NCBI GenBank assembly: GCA_004335635.1 | Contig: QAXH01002825.1 | Span: forward strand, 56,439-71,618 | Source of the DNA: Chloromonas sp. AAM2 | Lineage: Eukaryota; Chlorophyta; Chlorophyceae; Chlamydomonadales; Chlamydomonadaceae | DNA: 15,180 bases | Direction: 5' to 3' | Notes under the pieces: model-generated | Told to the model about the DNA's origin: nothing | The model's database searches: none | The model's input: the letters and a program-made list of their open reading frames with translations, nothing else | Shown here: one piece after another, positions 1 to 7,005 of the stretch | Layout of the letters: each line of letters starts with the position of its first letter | Numbering within the stretch: position 1 is the stretch's first letter | Program-made: the position numbers and the translations under genes

Positions 1-210
1 TTGATTGATGCGAGCGTGGTGTCGCCTCGTTTGATTGATGCGAGCGTGGCGTCGCCTCGTTTGATTGATGCGAGCGTGGCGTCGCCTCGTTTGATTGATG
101 CGAGCGTGGCGTCGCCTCGTTTGATTGATGCGAGCGTCGTGTCGCCTCGTTTGATTGATGTGAGCGTGGCGTCGCCTCGGTTGATTGATGTGAGCGTTGC
201 GTCGCCTCGT
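1..210. repeat. 30-bp minisatellite, 7 copies, cut by the left edge
   Basis: Seven head-to-tail copies of a 30-bp unit that begins TTGATTGATG and ends GTCGCCTCG(T/G). Copies start at 1, 31, 61, 91, 121, 151 and 181. They differ by one to four substitutions and no indels, and the array probably continues to the left. Because 30 is a multiple of three, one plus frame reads as a decapeptide repeat (LIDASVASPR), and all three minus frames are also open. Several changes between copies alter the amino acid (A to V), so nothing indicates selection on protein. I treat it as a non-coding minisatellite, although the end of a repeat protein lying to the left cannot be excluded. Confidence 0.95.
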
Positions 211-429
211 TTGATCCGGGGCACATGGTCTCATTCTGGCGTGGCAAGACACAATTATCCGTGTGGTATCAAACCCACTTTACATGGGCTTTGATGATCG
301 CCTGTAGTGCATCAGCATCAGCCCGTGTAAGAAGCCGTTTCACTAGCTCTGACTCTGACCCTAACGCTGACAATTTTTTGATTCATGCCATTGATATGGC
401 TAACGGGGTGCTTTTGGAAGGCGTCCTGT

Positions 430-460
430 GGGGTGATGGCCACAAGGGCCTCATCACCCC
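430..460. repeat. short hairpin, 9-bp perfect arms
   Basis: GGGGTGATG at 430-438 is the exact reverse complement of CATCACCCC at 452-460. The 13-nt interior adds a possible GCC/GGC pairing. It would form a stable stem-loop in either strand. It lies in gene-free sequence and its role is unknown. Confidence 0.6.
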
Positions 461-859
461 TTGCTGACATCGTCAGTCCCCTTTACTAGGAGAAATATTT
501 ACGATTTGCGCTAGTAGTTGATATCTGCGTTGGACGTGCTTCATGGTGTGCACTCCCTCCTTGTAAACAGCAGCATTGTGCGGGTGCTCATGGGCGAGCG
601 GGTGTTTGCAAGTCATGTTCTGGCGTTGCATTGCATGGCGGGCGGGCGGGTGTTTGCAAGTCGAGGCCCGTCCCAGGAAAAAGGGACAGGCGGTGTCATT
701 GGCACGGTATGATCAAAATGATAAGCACAAGCTGCGTATGGCTTAGGCCGCGTTCTGCCGCGGCAGTACTTTTTTCAGGCCATGCATGCAAGCCGTCAGC
801 TTGAGCACCTTGCCCGGACCTCGAAAGGCTCTCTGGAGCGACCCATCACTACCTGGGTT

Positions 860-928
860 CGGGGGTCTGGCCTGGCGTATGGGAGCTGGCCAGCATTGAG
901 CAGCAGGCACATTATTTGCCAGACCCCG
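860..928. repeat. inverted repeat enclosing a perfect palindrome
   Basis: GGGGTCTGGC at 862-871 is the exact reverse complement of GCCAGACCCC at 918-927. A further C860/G928 pair is possible with one bulged base. The interior contains a perfect 10-bp palindrome, GCTGGCCAGC, at 885-894. This could be a cruciform-prone or MITE-like remnant; no target-site duplication was recognised. Confidence 0.55.
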
Positions 929-996
929 TTTTAGGTCTAATGAGGTTTGCGGTCAGAATAGCACCTCCAGGGGTGACCAACACCATTACAATCACA

Positions 997-1050
997 GTGT
1001 ATCGCAATCTTCATCACTTGTAGGTTGGACAGGTTGGAGACCCTCCCCTC
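997..1050 (+). repeat. dispersed repeat, copy A
   Basis: This block of about 54 bp is closely repeated at 5354-5407. Shared segments include TCGCAATC, TCACTTGTAGGTTGGAC and GAGACCCTCCC in the same order and spacing, with a few substitutions. Copy A lies downstream of PRP39 and copy B inside PRP39 intron 4. Both are in the same orientation, which suggests a fragment of a genome-wide repeat. Confidence 0.8.
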
Positions 1051-1136
1051 ATGTAAGCTATGAGAAGACAGCCTAGCAAAAAATGGTGCTCATCTGTTGC
1101 CCATGACAGGTTGCAGTCGTTGCAGTGAAGCAAACT

Positions 1137-1141
1137 TTACA
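1137..1141 (-). terminator. candidate TGTAA polyadenylation signal for PRP39
   Basis: TGTAA on the minus strand, about 360 nt past the PRP39 stop codon. TGTAA is the usual poly(A) signal in many chlorophyte algae. It is the first such motif found downstream of the stop on this strand. A five-base motif is weak evidence without transcript data. Confidence 0.4.
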
Positions 1142-1502
1142 AGTACGTTGTATTTGTTAAGCCTCGCTGCATTATTGACAGCCCTGCTTGGCTCATGTGC
1201 AACGTTGTGCAAGGCCTGAACGAACAGCAGTGTACATGACAAGCAGGTGACACGGAAATTTGGACCATTTGCAGAGATGAGCTCCCCCAAACGCAACACA
1301 TATACTACGATTAGGGCAGCAAACATAGTGTGACCGTCAAAAAGGGTGAACAAGACATCTCAAGTATGCTTGCTGTCACGTGTCTCCTTGCATGGCTGGG
1401 CATGCGCATCACAAAAATTGCATGGATTGCCAATAAGTTCCTCATGCTCTTGGCCTTGTGGTCAGAGGCAGCCCAGTTTGTAACAAAGCAACCCTGTGAG
1501 GC

Positions 1503-4500
1503 TCAGTACCCGTAGCCATAGTGCCCCTGTCCGTAGCTTTGGCCATAGCCGTACGCTGGGTAGTGGCTGTATGCAGCAGGAGGGTAGCCCGGGTATGCCG
1601 CTGGTGCGGGCGCAGCAGGATACTGGTGGTACGCAGCGTGTGCAGCAGCAGTGGCAGCGGCAGCAGCAGCGGCTGCTGGGTCAACTCTGGCTGCCTTGGA
1701 CGGGCCATCCTCAGGAGCAGCAGCAGCAGCCCCACTCTGACTGGTGTCCTTGTCCTTGCGCTTCCGCGCCTGGCGCTCAGCGGGCTCCAGTCCTGCAGCG
1801 GCCGCAGCCGCGGCAAACGACGTGGGCCAGGCAAACCGCCGTCCATGGGCTGTCTGCGCCGCAAGCAGTGCTTCGATGTCTCCCAAGTCGTCTGCAATCT
1901 CCACGCTGCGTGCGCTGAGCTCTTCCCTATCCTTATCTGATAGGCTGAGCGGGAAAGGCCCAGCCTTGTCCTCACGGGCTGGAGGCTCGGCACAGGCACA
2001 CTCAAACAGGGGCGCAATGCGTGAGTAAGCTCCTGGGTCGCCCAGGGACAGCTCCAGGTGTATGGCTGCCTCCCACAGGTTGCGGATGTGGGGTGCCACG
2101 CGCAGGGCCTCCTGCAGGACCTCACGGGCCCTGTCAGGCTGGGCTGCAACCTGCATGGACGAATCACAAGGCCAGGGTACAGTCAGCCATAACCCACAAA
2201 ATATGGAACACAGGATGTCCGAGAGGAACAACGATGATCAACTTCGCAGGTGGATTTGATGTGCCAGAGACGCTGTCTGCAGCCGGTTTGGGTTGCGCAA
2301 GTTCAACCAGTCCATGCAATGAGCAAGCATGCCAAGTACCAATCACGTCCCGTACCTCTCGCAGGAAGGTAGCATAGTGCATGGCCATGTAGGCGTACAG
2401 CTTGCTGTTGCCTGTGCCTGCACCCGCCTTCTCCTTCTCAATGGCAGCCTCCCACACGGCACATGCGGCGGAGATGCTGCCCTGGAAGCACAGCACACAT
2501 GAGGGCAGAGTGGTTGGCAGGCTGACTGCACAGGGAAAAGCGGTGCAATGACTGCAATTTTACACGTTGAATCATCAACCAACCACTCTTGAATCCATTG
2601 ATATCAAACCCATGCATGTTGGGCATTGCCAGCTTGTCAATTCTGCATTGGCGCACACACCACAGCAATTGCCATTGGCGGCGTGTGTTGTTGAGGCTGA
2701 TGAGATGCCTAGGATTGGATTGGGAACAGGAAGAGAGGGACAGCGTGCGCATGCATCGTGCCAATCCTCTGGCCACAAACAATTGCTGCTGACAGCGCAT
2801 CTGACACCAAGCAGCACATGTGAGCTGACCCAGACATCCCCTGCGTACCTGCCGGCGCTCGAAGTTGGCAGCAGCGACCACAGCCGACAGGAGACCTGGC
2901 ATCATGGTCTCCAAAACAGTCTTGAAGTGTGCCCTGGCCTCGTCCACTCGACCCCTCTTCTCCATGTATCGCCCGGCAAAGATGAATATCTCCCATTTTC
3001 CACGGCAGAAGACATTGGTGGCGCGCTGCAGTGCTGCGTCAGCCTCTGCTGCCATGCCCTTACTGTCAAGCCAACGCACATACCGCTCCCAGTAGTCTGC
3101 AGTCAAAGTGTCCAAGGGTGTCCAAGGTTAGTGGGCGTGAGTCCAAGGTTGAGACGAGGTTTTCATGCGACATGTGCGCCAGAAGCTGGTTGCATGTGCG
3201 GTGGGGTGCGAGTTTCGGTCAGCTGCTGCAAGCGCGGGCAGGACGCACAACCGACTTACAGGTTTGTAGGCAATCCCAATGGGTCAAGGTGAACGTCAAG
3301 CGAGCAGCAGCAAGTTGGTGAGAGGGTTGTTCGTGGAACAAAATAACGAGCACCGATTTTGCAAGAGCAGCTGACAGCGGCAATGCCATGCATGTGCTTT
3401 AAGCTGTCTGTTTGCAGTGCTGCTGCAGCTGGTGATTCTGCAAGGTCAAGTCTGTTTGCGAGTTTGCCTGCCTTACACCAAGCACTGCACATAAGGCGCA
3501 GCCAAAACCGCCTGATACGCACGACCTGCAGCACCCGACCAGCCGGCAGAGCAGGGCACAGGACAGCCAAGTCTCGCTCTCAAGCCTTGCAATGAAGGGC
3601 GGATTTGCAACGATGCCAGCTGCTGCAGACGCTGACCCCAAATCGTCACAGCTGCTGGCTTTGACGGCTGATGTTGCCAGCTGCTTGGCCCAACAAATCA
3701 TTCCAGCTGCTGTCTCGACACTCCAAACACATACCTGACTAGTATTACCTTCTGGACATGTCTCCAAGGCCCAGCACTCACACCTCACACTTGGCTGCGA
3801 GCCCAGATAGCACGCATTGATTTCCAACTAATTTTGCAACCACACCAGCCGCTGGCTAACAAAGAATTGCAAGCTGGCTGAGCAGGTCAGGACAAACCTA
3901 CTCTTACACCGCTGCTCTGTGCTGCAGCGCATGCATGACAGCACGTATACACACCTGGGTAGCTGGCACACGCGACCAGGCATCGCTCGTAGATGATGAC
4001 AGTGGCTGCCAGGTCCTCGGGCTCCTGTGCCTCCATGTGGTCCAGGTAGCGCACCCAGTTCCTCAGCTGGGGCAAGTCGAGCACCCTGCAACAGAGCACA
4101 GGGCAGGCAAGATTAAAGCGGACCCACAATGCAACAGATTGGCATGCTGACATGCTGGTGGAAGCATACGTGCCTGTGTCATCTCAGTGAGCTGACATGC
4201 TGATGCGTGATGCAACAGGGCCAAGGTGATGCACGGTAACAGCAAGGAACACAAGCAGAACCAGACTGTAACAAATCAGTTCCAGTGAATTGCTGATGCC
4301 TGTGCCATCTGGACAGCTACAGCTGGCCACTGGTCTGGCTTGCCATCCACGCCACCATCACGGTGAGACACACTGTAATTGAACCGAGCACAGATACCTT
4401 AAACCAGCCAATGCACCTCTGCTTGCTCAGTTTGTTTTTCTGGCCTTGCCTGCCAGTCACAAAACACTTGCTCTTAGCCAGTAGGTCGACTCACTTGACG

Positions 4501-6641
4501 TGAAAGTAGGCACGCTTGATGCCCTCCTCGAAAGGCCGACGAACCTCAGCCGTTGCCTTGGAGGCCTCAAACACAGGCTCGCGTGCAGCCAGCCAGGCAG
4601 CCTGCATGACAGGGAGGTATTGAAATTGCGCAAGCCATTCAGTCATGCGGACATGAAGGCCCTTTCTGCTCACAATGCACCACCACTCAGCCCCACCCTA
4701 CTGGTTGAATGACTACCCACTGCCACACCCAGCCCATTCATTACCTTGACTTCGTCATCGGATACGGATGTATCAATGGCCGCTGCTGCTGCCAGGGCCT
4801 CGTCCGCCTTGTCAGGCGCTGCAGCAGCTGCCTCCTCCCTGGCTGTCTGTGCCTGCGCCTCCTTGGCCTTGCTGAGCTGCTCCATGAGCGCAGATGCCTC
4901 CTCAGTGGACATGACCTCGGAGGAGCTGCGGCCCTGGATGAACGCCTTGAGGCTGGGAGCAGCAGTGCAAGACAACACACGTGCATGTCAGCGATGTGCA
5001 TGGGCACGTACTGTGTGCATGGGCGCGTATGGTGTGCATGGGCACGTACTGTGTGCATGGGCGCGTACTGTGTGCATGGGCATGTATGGTGTGCATGGGC
5101 GCGTACGGTGTGCATGGGCGCGTACGGTGTGCATGGGCGCGTACGGTGTGCATGGGCGCATACTGTGTGCATGGACGCGTATGGTGTGGATGGACACGTA
5201 TGGCTTGCATGGGCGCATACTGTGTGCATGACGCGTACTGTGTGCATGGGCGCGTACGCTGTGTAGTGTGAATGTGATATCATCAATGATTATGTCCATT
5301 TAATCAGTATATATTCATAATTATTGTTATTAAGCCCCATTGTTATTGTCGCGGTGTGTCGCAATCCCCTTCACTTGTAGGTTGGACGGGCTTGAGACCC
5401 TCCCTCTTGCGAATGTATGGTGTGCAATGAATGCATGCATCCCGCAGTGCATGCTTGCTCCATGTGAGGCACAGTTGGACTGGGGCACTGCCTCTATAGA
5501 GGGCAGGGACACCTTCAGGCCAAAATAAGAGTATCAATCATCTCACACAGTATCTGGTTGACTTCACATCAACAATGGGCTGAGACTGATTGGCCTGACC
5601 TACTTTGTCATGTAGCGGTTGATCTCACGAAGCGGCTGTGTGAGGGCCCGGCAGTACAGGGACACCACGTGCAGCGCTGACCCCTGCTCCTCCTCAAAGT
5701 GGATGTACTTATCCCACAGCTGGTGGGCCAGGTACTCAGCGCCGCAGTAAGCAACGGCACGCTCATAGATCCTGCATGGTACAAAACAAGGGCTAAAGTA
5801 AACGTGCTGCACTTGAAAGCCCATTTGTAGCTGGTTTGAACAGAGCACACAGAGCAGCACACGGAAAAGGCAAATTGTGTGCTCGGTCCAACTGCCTGTA
5901 CCACTGCGTGGAGAGCATACTATGATGGCACTGCATGATGTGTGTCTGGACTGCACCCTTGCGAATTGGTTCTCACCCTCGCACATCATCTGGAGTGCCA
6001 CCATTGTTCTTCTTGTAGAGCGCATAGTGGCCCCACAGGTCCATGCTGTATGGTGTGGCACTCACGCCACGCTCATAGACATTCATGCATGCCTCCACAT
6101 TGTGATGGCGGTGTTCAGCATCAGCGTACTTCTTCCAGTAGCCATAGCACAGTGGATACGATGCTAAGAACGCCTCGTACACACCACGTAGACGCTCAAG
6201 GTCGTCCTGGAAAAGCATGGGGGCATCCAATATCAGCGGCTGGCATGCTGTGCATGCATGCTACAAATGTAACGCAAAATGGCTCACCAGCTTTTCAGCC
6301 GTAGCGATGAGGGTGGTCCAGGCCGTGAAGTCGGTGGGCGACTCAGAGACCTTCGCCCACTGATCATTGTACTGAGAGACTAGGGGGTTTGGAGGTGGAC
6401 CTGCAAGACGGACGCAAGAAAGCAATGTTATGGCCATGTCTAGCGGGCATGGCCATGCGATAATCACAGACTTCGCCGCACCTGGCAGCTCAGCAGGTTC
6501 GGCATCCTTGGGCGGTTCGGCGGCTTCCTGAGCTGGTTGCTCGGTGGCCATGGGTTGCGGTTCAGGAGCCTCCTCCTTGACCTCCTCCACCTTGGCCTCC
6601 ACTGGGTCCTCCATCTTGACGTCGGCTGCTGCCTCGGTCAT
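1503..6641 (-). CDS. PRP39: pre-mRNA-processing factor 39 (PRP39), U1 snRNP HAT-repeat protein
   Basis: Ten exons on the minus strand: 6641-6482, 6400-6288, 6206-5977, 5771-5604, 4952-4745, 4601-4495, 4085-3955, 3096-2849, 2481-2356 and 2150-1503. All introns are GT-AG and the frames join without a stop to 712 residues, between the remembered sizes of human PRPF39 and larger plant PRP39. An acidic, Pro/Glu-rich N-terminus (about 1-55) is followed by tetratricopeptide-like HAT repeats (about 60-560). Typical motifs are YGYWKKYADAEHR, YERAVAYCGAEYLAHQLWDK, FHVKVLDLPQLRNWVRYLD and DYWERYVRWLDSK. A basic stretch, RQARKRKDKD, and an Ala-rich then Tyr/Gly/Pro-rich tail close the protein. Family knowledge: PRP39 supports U1 snRNP in 5' splice-site recognition, as a homodimer or paired with PRP42. 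Residues 224-293 form a long acidic/Ala-rich insert. The start at 6641 was chosen; an in-frame ATG at 6686 would add 15 residues. Confidence 0.93.
2151..2355 (-). other. PRP39 intron 9
   Basis: A 205-nt GT-AG intron between HAT-repeat exon 9 and the long last exon. The donor follows CTGCGAGAG and the acceptor is CATGCAG. The open frame through it is accidental. The two exons join in phase 0. Confidence 0.85.
3097..3954 (-). other. PRP39 intron 7, longest intron of the window
   Basis: An 858-nt GT-AG intron joining ...CASYP to DYWERY in phase 1. Several open frames cross it but none resembles a protein family. I see no RNA gene or tandem array in it, only small direct repeats such as GTCCAAGG around 3110-3155. 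Confidence 0.85.
4086..4494 (-). other. PRP39 intron 6
   Basis: A 409-nt GT-AG intron (donor AA|GTGAGT, acceptor TTGCAG) between FHV(K) and VLDLPQ. It joins in phase 2 and rebuilds a Lys codon, matching the conserved family sequence across the junction. Nothing further was recognised inside. Confidence 0.85.
4995..5262. repeat. 19-bp minisatellite, 14 copies, in PRP39 intron 4
   Basis: The consensus TGTGCATGGGCGCGTACGG recurs at 4995, 5014, 5033, 5052, 5071, 5090, 5109, 5128, 5147, 5166, 5185, 5204, 5223 and 5241. The spacing is 19 bp except for one 18-bp copy at 5223. Most variation is G/A at position 12 and at the TAC/TAT end. Because 19 is not a multiple of three, each open frame reads a 57-bp, 19-residue pseudo-repeat. 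All the overlapping open frames here are artefacts of the array. Confidence 0.97.
5354..5407 (+). repeat. dispersed repeat, copy B, in PRP39 intron 4
   Basis: Second copy of the block seen at 997-1050, with the same order of shared words: TCGCAATC, TCACTTGTAGGTTGGAC and GAGACCCTCCC. It follows an AT-rich stretch just to the right of the 19-bp array. It is antisense to PRP39 and is removed with the intron. Confidence 0.8.
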
Positions 6642-6816
6642 CTTGCAAATAAGTTTGATTGCGTCCGGCTGCGTCTCAGCCAACACAAATTTGTCAGATC
6701 GGTAGTTATAGTTACTGTTTCTCTTTGGCTCACCAAGGCAACCTTATTACAGCCTTCTTACACACTACATCTTTATTACAGCCACCTTTGTCTGCGTACT
6801 CAATCCGTCAGGCACC
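6642..6816. promoter_or_regulatory. bidirectional promoter region of PRP39 and TOM6
   Basis: Only 175 bp separate the PRP39 start codon (minus) from the TOM6 start codon (plus), so both core promoters and 5' leaders must lie here or overlap the genes. An 11-bp word, TTATTACAGCC, occurs twice (6744-6754 and 6773-6783), 29 bp apart. It could be a regulatory repeat or two alternative 3' splice sites of a leader intron. No clear TATA box was seen. Confidence 0.6.
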
Positions 6817-6942
6817 ATGTTTGTCCAGAAGCGCCCAGACATCAAAAAGGCGATCAAGGAGCTGAACCAAAACATGGTCGTCTTCGGCGTGCTTGTGGCC
6901 ACAGTGCGCCTCATTCCATACGTGCTCCATGCTTTGAGCTAG
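6817..6942 (+). CDS. TOM6: mitochondrial import receptor subunit TOM6 (plant type), 41 aa
   Basis: A complete intronless 41-codon reading frame from ATG (A at -3) to TAG. The protein begins MFVQKRPDIKKAIKELNQN, continues into a hydrophobic segment at about residues 20-38 containing VVFGVLVATVRLIPYVL, and ends HALS. This follows the plant TOM6 pattern: an MF start, a short charged N-terminus with a PDK-like motif, then FG..V..R..PYVL in one membrane span. Family knowledge: TOM6 is a small tail-anchored protein of the mitochondrial outer membrane that stabilises the TOM translocase around TOM40. It lies 175 bp from PRP39 (divergent) and 63 bp upstream of ASH2 (same strand). No TGTAA poly(A) motif occurs in that 63 bp. 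Its small size makes it easy to miss. Confidence 0.85.
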   Translation: MFVQKRPDIKKAIKELNQNMVVFGVLVATVRLIPYVLHALS

Positions 6943-7005
6943 ATTTATTGCATGCGGGCTGCCGCTAGAGGACGAGGAAGGGCGCGAAACCTTTGAGTGG
7001 CAACT

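Larger units (their letters stand above)
211..1502. other. non-coding flank downstream of PRP39
   Basis: About 1.3 kb between the left minisatellite and the PRP39 stop codon. The open frames are short and resemble no family I know. The stretch holds two inverted repeats (430-460 and 861-928), one copy of a dispersed repeat (997-1050) and a TGTAA motif on the minus strand at 1137-1141. Part of the right half is presumably the PRP39 3' untranslated region. Confidence 0.6.
4953..5603 (-). other. PRP39 intron 4, repeat-filled
   Basis: A 651-nt intron between NRYMT and LKAFIQ, phase 2. The donor is AA|GTAGGT and the acceptor is CTCCCAG. The AG at 4947-4946 would break the frame, so the AG at 4954-4953 was chosen. 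The intron contains the 14-copy 19-bp minisatellite, an AT-rich stretch (about 5266-5350) and copy B of the dispersed repeat, so it looks like a site of insertion and expansion. Confidence 0.8.

Noticed and set aside
1..210. Possible CRISPR array
   Set aside because: The 30-bp copies are directly adjacent with no spacers, and the window is eukaryotic.
1496..2028. Plus-strand and second minus-frame open readings over 1500-2160
   Set aside because: They are shadows of the GC-rich, Ala-rich last exon of PRP39, whose own frame joins the upstream exons and matches the family.
4709..5299. Long overlapping open frames on both strands rich in Cys/His/Met or Ala/His repeats
   Set aside because: All arise from the 19-bp minisatellite, whose period keeps frames open. 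They overlap a PRP39 exon and intron and resemble no protein.
5600..6061. Open frame running through PRP39 intron 3 as one exon
   Set aside because: It is only accidentally open. The conserved HAT sequence stops at 5977 and resumes at 5771, with clear GT and AG sites and matching phase.
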